A stretch of 64,000 nt of DNA from Chloroflexota bacterium. Lineage in GTDB: Bacteria > Chloroflexota > Anaerolineae > Aggregatilineales > Phototrophicaceae. The notes under the pieces were generated by a model. That model made no database searches. It was not told the origin of the DNA and saw nothing but the letters and a program-made list of their open reading frames with translations. Every line of letters begins with the position of its first letter. Within the stretch, counting starts at the first letter, position 1. This document shows positions 53,702 to 62,205 of this stretch, piece after piece. The position numbers and the translations under genes were made by a program. The DNA lies in contig JAPOXG010000022.1 of NCBI GenBank assembly GCA_026707225.1, positions 23,744 to 87,743 on the forward strand. Reading direction: 5' to 3'.

Positions 53702-55327
53702 GTGTATGACCGAAGAAACGAAATTGATCTGAAGCGCCATCTGGCCTTGGGTGTCGAATTCATTGTCAACAACCTGGATGAGCGCCAGAACTACACCCCA
53801 TTCTTCCATTACGAACTCATCCAACAGCCAGCATGCATGCGGCACGGCCCGTTCGACTCGCCCCATGTTGTCGGTCGATTTCTGGATGCGCTCGGTCGCT
53901 CTTCGCGCATCATTGATTTGCCCGACGAAACCGAAATCTATGATGCGCTCGCCCAGCAGCTCTACGACAGCCTCGAAGGTCACGAATCTGGCTTGCCCTG
54001 GAACCGTCCCACACCGTGGCAGCCGGATGTCGCCGCCATGCACAACTGCCGCGAAGTGGTCCTGGGCTTGCTGGCGCTCTGGAATTGGCGCGCCGATCCG
54101 CGGGCGGAGCCTGCCCTGCGTCGCTTGTGCCGTTCCATTCTCGCTGCGATTGGCGATGGCGCGCGCTTTCCCGCGGAGAGTCTCGGTCCCAAGGGCTGGG
54201 CGAATGCCTTCAGCGGCATACTGGCGACGCCGCCAGCCACCACCGGCCGGCTCATTCGGCCGCTGGTTCAGTACTATCGTCAATCGGACGATGAGAGCGC
54301 GCTGGAGCTGGCGAGCCGCTTCGCCGAGGACAATCTCGAGCTGGCTTTTAACGCCGATGGATCGATCGCGGAGGCGGCTGGCACGCACATGCATTCCATT
54401 ACCGGCACGATCACCGGTCTAATCGATTACGGCATTCTTATTGACGATAACGGAATCATAGAAGGCGCGCGCCGCGCTTACGATGTTGGCATGCGCCCAT
54501 TCCGCAGCAGTTACGGCTGGGTGAAAGAGTTCCGCTGGGCGCCTTGGCTTGCCGAGCCACTGCAGGCGGCTGGATATGCCGGCTTTGACATCAACCGCGG
54601 TGAAGCCAATAATACCGGCGACCTTATCGAAGCGGCGCTGCTGCTGGGTCAGGCTGGCTACGCGGGTTATTTTGAAGACGCCGATCGCATGCTGCGCAAT
54701 CATCTGCTGGCGTCGCAAGTCGTAGACACATCGTGGGTGCGTGAAGCCAGCGGGCACGAAGATGATGACGAGACGCGCTATGGAAACGTGGCGGAGCGAG
54801 CGCGCGGCGGCTTTTGTTTCGGAGGAACCAAAGGGCTCATCTCCTATCCGGAAGAAGCCTACCAGGTCAATGCGGATCTGGTTGGCGGCGCGCTGCAAGC
54901 CATCTGCGAATCCTGGGATTCCGTTGCCCACGTGAGTGATAACAGCGTCCGCGTTCATCTGCTCTATTCCAAAGAAGACAGCGCCTTTTCTTTGACCTGT
55001 CCGCCGCCGGGACCGGAACCGATCCGCCTGCGCCTCCACCAAACGGCCTCTCTGCAGTTGCGCATCCCATCCTGGGCGAAACCGGCCGCCGTCACGCTAC
55101 AGCTTAACGATGGACCCAGGTCATCTGCTGCGGACTCGATATCGGACGGCTACCTCAGGCTGGAGAGCCTGGCGCCGGATTCAATCGTGAAGGTATGGCT
55201 GCCATCGCGGCGGGAAAAGGTCAGCGACCTGGTGGGCGGGGAACGCTGCGAAGTCGACTGGCACAACGACACCGTCATCGGCATCAGTCCGCCGGCGCGT
55301 TTTCAGCCACTGTATGGGCGTGACTGA
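53702..55327 (+). CDS. (alpha/alpha)6-barrel glycosidase-like protein
   Basis: A 541-residue protein. The first 400 residues look like a six-hairpin barrel with repeated helices, and the end (LQLRIPSWAKPAAVTLQLND, then GYLRLESLAP) resembles the beta-sandwich tail of GH127-type enzymes. The CC catalytic motif of GH127 is not present, so the mechanism and substrate are unknown. A GTG at 53702 is the likely start; the ribosome site GGGAG is rather far upstream. No signal peptide. It probably processes the glycoside imported by the same unit. Confidence 0.72.
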   Translation: MYDRRNEIDLKRHLALGVEFIVNNLDERQNYTPFFHYELIQQPACMRHGPFDSPHVVGRFLDALGRSSRIIDLPDETEIYDALAQQLYDSLEGHESGLPWNRPTPWQPDVAAMHNCREVVLGLLALWNWRADPRAEPALRRLCRSILAAIGDGARFPAESLGPKGWANAFSGILATPPATTGRLIRPLVQYYRQSDDESALELASRFAEDNLELAFNADGSIAEAAGTHMHSITGTITGLIDYGILIDDNGIIEGARRAYDVGMRPFRSSYGWVKEFRWAPWLAEPLQAAGYAGFDINRGEANNTGDLIEAALLLGQAGYAGYFEDADRMLRNHLLASQVVDTSWVREASGHEDDDETRYGNVAERARGGFCFGGTKGLISYPEEAYQVNADLVGGALQAICESWDSVAHVSDNSVRVHLLYSKEDSAFSLTCPPPGPEPIRLRLHQTASLQLRIPSWAKPAAVTLQLNDGPRSSAADSISDGYLRLESLAPDSIVKVWLPSRREKVSDLVGGERCEVDWHNDTVIGISPPARFQPLYGRD

Positions 55328-55353
55328 TCGCTGACCGCAAGGGGGAGCAATCG

Positions 55354-56355
55354 GTGGTCGACTACCGGCGCGTGCATGAAGAAGCGATCGTCTTTGATGG
55401 CACATGCCCGCTGTTGACGCATTCACCAGCGCATGCCTCGTATTATGTCGAGGGCGGCGTCACGGTCGTTGCGCCATCACTGGCGGCCAACCACAACTGC
55501 GGCGAAGCGATCGGGCGGATCGCCAACTGGCTGAACATCATCCGCGAGCGCAGTCACGAGCTTCTGCACGTCACCGATGCGGCGGGCTTCCGCCAAGCCA
55601 AAGCCGATGGCAGCTTGGGCATCCTCTTCCACTTTCAGAATTCGCTGCCCCTTGAGCAGAGCATCGAACTGGTGGATGTCTATCACGCGCTGGGGGTACG
55701 CGTCATACAGTTGACCTATAACGTCAGGAACTTTGTGGGCGATGGCTGCCTCGAACCCAATGACGCGGGCTTAAGCGCCTTTGGCCGGCGGCTGATCAAG
55801 GCGATGAATCGCGCCGGCATCGCGGTCGATTGCAGCCACACCGGCATTCAGACCACGATGGACGCGATGGATATCTCCGAAGAGCCGGTCGTCTTCAGCC
55901 ACAATCTGACGAAAGCGGTTTGCGACAGTCCGCGCAACCTGACCGACGAGCAAATCAAGCGCGTCGCCGAAATGGGCGGCGTCATTGGCATCAATGGCTT
56001 CCCGCCCTTCGTGGCGAAAAAGCAGCGCCCCACGCTGGATGACTTGCTCCAACATGTCGACCACATCGCCGATCTCGTCGGCATCGAACACGCGGGCATC
56101 GGCATCGACTTTGAATATATCGGCGATTCCATGCAGGAGGCGTCAAAGGCGCATTACGACTACTTTGTCAAAACGGGACAGTGGGATCCGAAGGATTATC
56201 CGCCGCCGCCCTATTATTATCCGCGCGGCTTGGACGACCCCCGCTGCTTTCCCAATCTGACCAAGGCGCTCTTGGAGCGCGGCTATGACGAAGTGGAAAC
56301 GAAGGAGATATTGGGCGGCAATTTCATGCGGGTTTATTCGCAGATCTGGACTTAA
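55354..56355 (+). CDS. Peptidase M19 (membrane dipeptidase) homologue with altered metal site
   Basis: A 333-residue TIM-barrel protein of the M19 family. The later family motifs are intact: IQLTYNVRNFVGDGC, IAVDCSHTG and VVFSHNL. The N-terminal HxD is replaced by FDGTCPLL and the usual metal-bridging Glu region reads FHFQNSL. Hydrolysis of dipeptides by the classical two-zinc mechanism is therefore doubtful, and it may have another hydrolase role. A GTG start has GGGGGAG about 7 nt upstream. It lies 3 bp before the TIM-barrel gene. Confidence 0.8.
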   Translation: MVDYRRVHEEAIVFDGTCPLLTHSPAHASYYVEGGVTVVAPSLAANHNCGEAIGRIANWLNIIRERSHELLHVTDAAGFRQAKADGSLGILFHFQNSLPLEQSIELVDVYHALGVRVIQLTYNVRNFVGDGCLEPNDAGLSAFGRRLIKAMNRAGIAVDCSHTGIQTTMDAMDISEEPVVFSHNLTKAVCDSPRNLTDEQIKRVAEMGGVIGINGFPPFVAKKQRPTLDDLLQHVDHIADLVGIEHAGIGIDFEYIGDSMQEASKAHYDYFVKTGQWDPKDYPPPPYYYPRGLDDPRCFPNLTKALLERGYDEVETKEILGGNFMRVYSQIWT

Positions 56356-56358
56356 GTC

Positions 56359-57204
56359 ATGATGAACAGAGCAGAGATCTTGAGCAGACTTCGAGGAACG
56401 CTGGCGAATGGCGACGTCATTATTGGCGCCGGCTGCAGCGCCGGTATTGTCGCGAAGTGCGCTGAGTTGGGTGGAGCGGACTTCATCGTCTGTTACAGCA
56501 CGGGCCGATCGCGCATTATGGGGCTGCGTACCGAGGTCATCGGCCACTCCAATCCGCGGACGCTTGATATGTATGACGAAATCAGCAATGTCGTCAACGA
56601 CACGCCCATCATCGCGGGCATCGAAGCCAACGATCAGACCACTTATGACCTGGAAACCATGATAGACCGCTTCGTCGACCAGGGCTTCGACGGTTTTATC
56701 AACTTCCCCACCGTGGGCAACCACGAGCGGATTTCCGATTTTTTCCTGCGCGAGCACGAGAATATCGCCAGCAGCATCAATCAGCCCTGGGGATTCGCCC
56801 GCGAGGTTGAGCTGATCCGCCTGCTGCGACTGCGAGACATTTTCACCATGTGCTATGTATTCAGCGCCGAGCAAGCCGCGCGTATGGCTGATGCCGGCGT
56901 CGATGTCGTCTGCGCCCACGTCGGCGGCACCGCTGGTGGCTTGATCGGCTTCCCGGCTGATCCGATGGAAGAATCGCTGGAAAACGCGCAGCGCATTATG
57001 GAAGGCGCTTGGGAGGTCGATGCGGACGTGATCTGCCTGGCGCATGGAGGACCCTTCGCCGAGCCCGAGGATACCCATGTCTTGTATGAGCGAACGGACG
57101 CCCAGGGTTTCGTTGGCGCTTCCAGCATCGAGCGCATCCCGATTGAAAAAGCGGTGATGAGCGCGGTCAAGACCTTCAAGAATCACAAAGTGAGGAAGCG
57201 CTAG
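56359..57204 (+). CDS. TIM-barrel protein of the Tm-1 C-terminal/PEP-hydrolase-like family
   Basis: A 281-residue TIM-barrel protein of the family (TIM-br_sig_trns) also found as the C-terminal half of plant Tm-1 proteins. Typical features are IIGAGCSAGIVAKCAELGGA, DFIVCYSTGRSRIMG, GFINFPTVGNHERISDFF and VCAHVGGTAGGLIGF. It was once annotated as a phosphoenolpyruvate hydrolase-like domain; the reaction is unknown. It directly precedes the UPF0261 gene with 3 bp between, so the pair is very likely a complex or a two-step enzyme. Confidence 0.85.
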   Translation: MMNRAEILSRLRGTLANGDVIIGAGCSAGIVAKCAELGGADFIVCYSTGRSRIMGLRTEVIGHSNPRTLDMYDEISNVVNDTPIIAGIEANDQTTYDLETMIDRFVDQGFDGFINFPTVGNHERISDFFLREHENIASSINQPWGFAREVELIRLLRLRDIFTMCYVFSAEQAARMADAGVDVVCAHVGGTAGGLIGFPADPMEESLENAQRIMEGAWEVDADVICLAHGGPFAEPEDTHVLYERTDAQGFVGASSIERIPIEKAVMSAVKTFKNHKVRKR

Positions 57205-57207
57205 ATC

Positions 57208-58455
57208 GTGACAGACGCGATGAAGACGGTGGTGCTTGCTGGCGCGCTCGATACCAAAGCGGCCGAGTTCGCCTGGGTGAAGGCGCTAATCGAAAAGCAA
57301 GGGGTCCGCACACTGGTGATAGATGTTGGCATTCTGGGCGAACCTGGCTTTGCGCCCGATATCAGCCGTGAAGCGGTCGCCAGCGCGGCGGGAGGCAATC
57401 TCGACGCTCTGCGCCGGGGCGAGGGCCGTGGTGAAGCCATGGAAGTCATGGGCCGGGGTCTAGCGAAGATAGCGCGCGCGCTTTACGACGAGGGGGCGCT
57501 TGATGGCATCCTGGGCATGGGCGGCAGTGGCGGTACGACTGTTGCCAGCGCCGGTATGCGAGCGCTGCCGCTCGGCTTGCCCAAGCTGATGGTCTCGACC
57601 GTTGCTAGCGGCGATGTGCGCGGCTTTGTCGGTCCGGCGGACATCGTAATGATGCCGTCGATCGTCGATGTAGCGGGCATCAACCGCATCAGCGCCAAGG
57701 TCTATGCCAATGCGGCGGCCGCCATCGTGGGCATGGTCCGCGGGCAGACGACGCCGATCGCCGAAGAGAGACCGCTGGTGGCCGCCTCGATGTTCGGCAA
57801 TACCACGCCCTGCGTCGACCAGGCGCGCAGCCTGATCGAAGCGCATGGATTCGAAGTCTTGGTATTTCATGCGACCGGCATCGGCGGCCAGACGATGGAG
57901 AGCCTGATCAGTGAAGGCTATATTGCCGGCTGTCTCGATATCACGACAACGGAATTGGCTGACGAAGTGTGTGGGGGCGGCGCCAGCGCTGGACCGGAAC
58001 GTTGCCTGGCGGCGTCGCGCGCTGGCATTCCCGCCGTGATCGCGCCCGGCTGCGTCGACATGGTCAACTTCGGGTCGCTCGAATCGGTGCCGGAAAAGTA
58101 TCGCGGACGCAATCTATATCAGTGGGCGCCGTCCGCCACGCTATTGCGCACAAACATTGAAGAGAATCGGCGGATCGGGGAAATGATCGCCGCCGCCGCC
58201 AATGCCTCGACCGCGCCAGTTGCCCTTCTCCTCCCCCTCGGGGGCTTATCCATGCTGGATAGTGTTGGTGGCGCGTTCTGGGATCCGCTAGCGAACGCCG
58301 CTTGCTTCGACGCGATCAAGCGTGGGCTCAGACCGGACATTCCCGTACTCGAGCTGGATTGCAATATCAATGACCCGTCTTTCGCCCAAGCCGCCGCCGA
58401 CACGCTGCTGAACCTGATGCGGCAGTCCGAATCTTATGCGGATGCCAAACGCTAA
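57208..58455 (+). CDS. UPF0261/Tm-1-like ATP-binding domain protein
   Basis: A 415-residue protein of the UPF0261 family, equivalent to the N-terminal half of tomato Tm-1, whose crystal structure showed ATP binding. Signature stretches are VVLAGALDTKAAEFAWVK, ILGMGGSGGTTVASAGMRAL, VMMPSIVDVAGINRISAKV and IGGQTMESLISEGYIAGCLD. A GTG at 57208 follows the TIM-barrel gene by 3 bp. It ends the thu-like operon. The bacterial function is unknown. Confidence 0.87.
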   Translation: MTDAMKTVVLAGALDTKAAEFAWVKALIEKQGVRTLVIDVGILGEPGFAPDISREAVASAAGGNLDALRRGEGRGEAMEVMGRGLAKIARALYDEGALDGILGMGGSGGTTVASAGMRALPLGLPKLMVSTVASGDVRGFVGPADIVMMPSIVDVAGINRISAKVYANAAAAIVGMVRGQTTPIAEERPLVAASMFGNTTPCVDQARSLIEAHGFEVLVFHATGIGGQTMESLISEGYIAGCLDITTTELADEVCGGGASAGPERCLAASRAGIPAVIAPGCVDMVNFGSLESVPEKYRGRNLYQWAPSATLLRTNIEENRRIGEMIAAAANASTAPVALLLPLGGLSMLDSVGGAFWDPLANAACFDAIKRGLRPDIPVLELDCNINDPSFAQAAADTLLNLMRQSESYADAKR

Positions 58456-58778
58456 GGGTCATGGTCGCCGTGCTAGCTCTCGTTCTTGCCGGACACCCCA
58501 TTTGAAATCGGTCAAGCCCTTCGCCATCTGAAGGGCGGCGCGCGCGTTTTCGCTCCTAGTCAGAACAGGAATCGGCGCATCACAAGCAGGCGCAGTCCTT
58601 TGGACGGCACTTGCTTGCGACCCCATGTGAATTGCGATACTGTTATGATGCTGCTGTTGCCGGTGCCGGAGCCTAGGCCGGGCAGTCCGAATAGAGATTG
58701 TAGAAGGATGAAAAGCCCGCTAGATTCACGGTGCTTACAGTTGGTATCGCCTAAAGAGTGTCTTCTTGGAGAATGATC
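58456..58778. other. Intergenic region, 323 bp
   Basis: It separates the Tm-1 pair from the last importer. TATGAT at 58644 is a possible -10 without a clear -35. GGAG at 58768 is the ribosome site of the next gene. No reading frame here looks like a gene. Confidence 0.35.
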
Positions 58779-60146
58779 ATGCACGAAACATTTTCGAAAC
58801 ACCTTATACTCCGCTACCTGTGGCTCACAATTCTACTGATTCCGCTCACATTGTTCGCCCCGGCTGCCGCGCAAGATGGTCCAACCGGGCAACTCACCGT
58901 GTTTATGTGGGGCGGTCCGCCGGACATCGACACCTACGAAGCGGCAATCGCCCGCTACATGGACGAAAATCCCGGCGTTGAGATTGAGTTGATCGATGCC
59001 GCGGGCTGCGGCGCCAGCTATGCCGCCTGCAAAACGCAGATCGCCGGGGGCACGATGGCGGATGTCTTCGTGCCGGGCAGCTGGAATTACAACGCTATGG
59101 CGAATGATGGTGTGCTCGAAGACCTTGCGCCTTACGTAGACGCGGACCCCGATCTCGACTTGTCTGATTTCCACCCGGTCACCATCGAAGCAGTGACCAG
59201 CTTGCGCGACGGCGTCCTCGTTGGCTTGCCGATGGGCTTCAACATCCAGAGCATGTGGTTCAACAAGGATATGTTTGACGCGGCTGGCTTGGATTACCCG
59301 CCGGCGGACGGCGATTATACCTGGGATGATGTTCGCGCCTGGGCGAAGCAGTTGACCATCGACGAAAATGGCAATACAGCCGACTCGATGGACTTTGACG
59401 CCGGCAAGATCGTGCAGTGGGGCTACTACAACCACTTCGTCTGGCCCTGGGGCAATGGCTACGATCCCATCCTCTTCGCTTTCGGCGGCAGCGCGATGAC
59501 CTTGCCGGACCGCGGCAGCTGCAATCTGGAGCACCCGGACAGCATCCGAGGCTGGCAATTCATTCAGGATATGATGTGGACGGACCACTCAACGGTGAAG
59601 CCGGACGCCCACGCCGAACAAATCGGCTTCCTGCGCTGGGTCGATGGACAGGTGGCATTGCAGCATGGCTCCTTCGAACAGGCCAAGCTGGTGGACGACC
59701 AGAATCCCGGTTTGAATTATGACATCGCGCCCTTGCCCAGAGGCGAAGCCGGCAATGCAACTGTGATTCAAGTGCATATGTGGAGCATCTATAGCGGTTC
59801 GCCCAACAAAGAGCTGGCTTGGCATTTGCTGAGATGGCTGGCGACCGATGGTTCGGTCGGCGACTATGGGTCGATTATGACGCTGATTCCGGCCTACAAG
59901 GACAATGCGCTGGGCGAATATTTCGTCGATGCGCCCTACGCGCCGGAGCACACAAAAGAGGCGCAACTTGATCCGCTCGAATGGGAACTGACCACCTACC
60001 CCAGCATGTATAACGAGAAGACGGATCAAATTCAGGGTTCGGACGGCTTTGGCGACGCCTTGTCGGAAATCCTGAATAACAAGAAGTCGGCCGAAGAGGC
60101 GCTGACTGGCATCTGCGCGCAAGTGGATGCGGTCATGCAAGAATAA
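58779..60146 (+). CDS. Family 1 extracellular solute-binding protein
   Basis: A 455-residue sugar-binding protein. The signal peptide (ILRYLWLTILLIPLTLFAP) ends at AAAQD with no lipobox Cys. The body has LTVFMWGGPPDIDTYEAAIA, a possible Cys pair (GCGASYAACKTQ), YTWDDVRAWAKQLTIDENG and LAWHLLRWLATDGSVGDYG. The ATG at 58779 is favoured by GGAG 7 nt upstream. Partners are permeases at 62206 and 63183, with a GH39-like gene between. Confidence 0.92.
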   Translation: MHETFSKHLILRYLWLTILLIPLTLFAPAAAQDGPTGQLTVFMWGGPPDIDTYEAAIARYMDENPGVEIELIDAAGCGASYAACKTQIAGGTMADVFVPGSWNYNAMANDGVLEDLAPYVDADPDLDLSDFHPVTIEAVTSLRDGVLVGLPMGFNIQSMWFNKDMFDAAGLDYPPADGDYTWDDVRAWAKQLTIDENGNTADSMDFDAGKIVQWGYYNHFVWPWGNGYDPILFAFGGSAMTLPDRGSCNLEHPDSIRGWQFIQDMMWTDHSTVKPDAHAEQIGFLRWVDGQVALQHGSFEQAKLVDDQNPGLNYDIAPLPRGEAGNATVIQVHMWSIYSGSPNKELAWHLLRWLATDGSVGDYGSIMTLIPAYKDNALGEYFVDAPYAPEHTKEAQLDPLEWELTTYPSMYNEKTDQIQGSDGFGDALSEILNNKKSAEEALTGICAQVDAVMQE

Positions 60147-60177
60147 CGCTGGCTTCCAAAAGCGCTTCTGCATTCAG

Positions 60178-60214
60178 ACTGCCGGCGCTTCGCCTGCCTG
60201 GCATCGCCGGCAGT
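60178..60214. promoter_or_regulatory. Stem-loop after the binding-protein gene
   Basis: A perfect 10-bp stem, ACTGCCGGCG with CGCCGGCAGT, and a 17-nt loop, 31 nt after the stop codon. There is no T-tract. It is the last of a series of inverted repeats that follow every binding-protein gene here. Confidence 0.55.
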
Positions 60215-60234
60215 CCCGACGTCTAGTATCGCCC

Positions 60235-62154
60235 ATGTCCGCTGTCAAGACCGCATGCGTCATTTCCCTTTGCCTGCTGCTAACCTTGGGCTTTTTTGAA
60301 GGTATCAATCCCGCAATGAACAGCTCGCCAGATACTTTTGCCAGCGCGGCGGATTTGCCAGTCGTCGCTGATTTCTCGGTCACGCTCGATCCGCCCTTGG
60401 TGAAAAAATTTGACTTCATGAACTCCGGCATCGTACCAATGTGGCGTTATCGGCGCGATTTGGAATTGATCGACGATCTCAAGACACAGTCATTGCGCGT
60501 CGATCTCTTCTGGGGTGAACCGCAAATCAATGGCTGGACGACGGAAATGATCAGCGGCAGCGCCGACGATCTCCGCTTCGATTTCAGTGAAATTGATGAA
60601 CTGTCGCGCATGTTGAAAGAGCGGGGCATCGGCGGCTACTGGTCCTACTGTTACAATCCGCTGCCTTTGCAAGCCGGCTTCGGCCATGCCAGCCACCCGG
60701 CCGATCTCAAAGCATGGCGCGAAATTATGTTTCAGTTCGCTCAGCATTTTAAGGAGAATGACCTGCGCCCGGCTTATCACGCGATCTGGAACGAGCCCGA
60801 TCTTGACATCTTTTACAATCAGCCCGTTGACGTCTATTCCCAACTCTACAAATTCGGCGTGGAAGGTTTGCGCGCCGGTGACCCCGATGCCTTTGTCGGC
60901 GGACCCGACCTGGCCTTCACCGATGAATGGATCGATCCCTTTCTTGATTTCGTAGAGGACAAGCAACTGCCGCTCGATTTCTTCGCCTTCCATGCCATTG
61001 GAGTAAGCCCAATCTCGCGAGTCAATACCGCACGTCGGAAGATCAAGAATCGTCCCTATTTCGATACGACCGAGCTGGTCTTCAGCGAGTTGAATCCATC
61101 GATGATCTTCAATTCGCCCCTGTCGCCGGTGGTGCGTTACACGCAAGCCGCCCTCATCCTCGATCACATTGCCAGATTGGTGGATGAGCCCGATATCACG
61201 CGCGCGCACTGGGCGCAATTCATGGATAGCAGCGTCGATACGCTAGGCGTGGTCAGCTTGGATGGGCATCGCCGCGCCGCCTACAATGCATTCAAGCTCT
61301 ATGCGATGATGCCGGTGGATCGGCGCTTGGTAGAAGTCTCCGGGGCGCTATCCGCTCTGGCCTCGACTGACGCGCATACATCGAGCCTGCTGCTGTGGAA
61401 TCGTTCGCGATCGGATAGGCGCCTGAGCGTTGTCTTGAAAAACGTTCCCTTTGCGCGGGGCACGCTGCGCGTCTATCGGATTGACGACGGGCACGGCAGC
61501 TACTTCGAGAATCCGGATAGCGAAACGTTGACCGCAGTTGAAACTTATGAAGATGTGGACACAAGCGACTTGACCTGGCAGGGTGAGATTCCTGACCACG
61601 GCGTCGTCTACCTGGAAGTCAGCGATGGCAGTGGCGAATCCGAACTAAACCGGATTGAACCGGTCGCCGAGATCATTCGCGTCAACCGTTATTTCCCCGA
61701 CCGCGCAAAGGACAATTTCGCCGAATTTGATCGGTCCACCTGGATTGCGCGGCTGGGCATGGGTTCGCAGGACTTCGCCGATTCGCGCATAGGGATTGTG
61801 CAGGAAGATTTACCCAGCGCGCTCGAGCTGTCATTTGTGACGGAAGGCGAACCGCAAAAGCTGGATGCGAACAGCCTTCTCGGGCTGCGTCTCGATTACG
61901 CCGCAGCCGAGGGCTATACGAAAGCCGTCCTCTTGCACAATGGCCTGTTCAGCCCGGAGCGTGACGCAAAGGAGCCATGGGGAACAGAGCGGCGAGCGGA
62001 CGAAATCGTTAAATTGGACGACTTGTCCGTGATGCGCATGGAACCGGCCCGATTCGCGCCTGAGGGCTGGAGCGGGCGGCTGATCTTGACATTGATGATG
62101 CAGAATACGGGCGCCGCCACGCGGGCCAAGGTCGTCATTCGCCGCTCGCCATGA
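60235..62154 (+). CDS. GH39-like clan A glycosidase with signal peptide
   Basis: A 639-residue TIM-barrel protein of the GH39/clan A type (beta-xylosidase, alpha-iduronidase relatives). The predicted acid/base is E187 in WNEPD and the nucleophile E285 in VFSELNP, with beta-rich domains after about residue 390. The N-terminus (KTACVISLCLLLTLGFF) is a signal peptide or anchor. It is the only clearly exported hydrolase in the window, so it may trim polymers outside before uptake. The ATG at 60235 has a weak ribosome site. The gene lies between binding protein and permeases, an unusual order. Confidence 0.8.
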   Translation: MSAVKTACVISLCLLLTLGFFEGINPAMNSSPDTFASAADLPVVADFSVTLDPPLVKKFDFMNSGIVPMWRYRRDLELIDDLKTQSLRVDLFWGEPQINGWTTEMISGSADDLRFDFSEIDELSRMLKERGIGGYWSYCYNPLPLQAGFGHASHPADLKAWREIMFQFAQHFKENDLRPAYHAIWNEPDLDIFYNQPVDVYSQLYKFGVEGLRAGDPDAFVGGPDLAFTDEWIDPFLDFVEDKQLPLDFFAFHAIGVSPISRVNTARRKIKNRPYFDTTELVFSELNPSMIFNSPLSPVVRYTQAALILDHIARLVDEPDITRAHWAQFMDSSVDTLGVVSLDGHRRAAYNAFKLYAMMPVDRRLVEVSGALSALASTDAHTSSLLLWNRSRSDRRLSVVLKNVPFARGTLRVYRIDDGHGSYFENPDSETLTAVETYEDVDTSDLTWQGEIPDHGVVYLEVSDGSGESELNRIEPVAEIIRVNRYFPDRAKDNFAEFDRSTWIARLGMGSQDFADSRIGIVQEDLPSALELSFVTEGEPQKLDANSLLGLRLDYAAAEGYTKAVLLHNGLFSPERDAKEPWGTERRADEIVKLDDLSVMRMEPARFAPEGWSGRLILTLMMQNTGAATRAKVVIRRSP

Positions 62155-62205
62155 AGCCGCAGCTCGATAATGATCGCGCCAGTCGATTTGGGGAAATGAT
62201 TTTAT

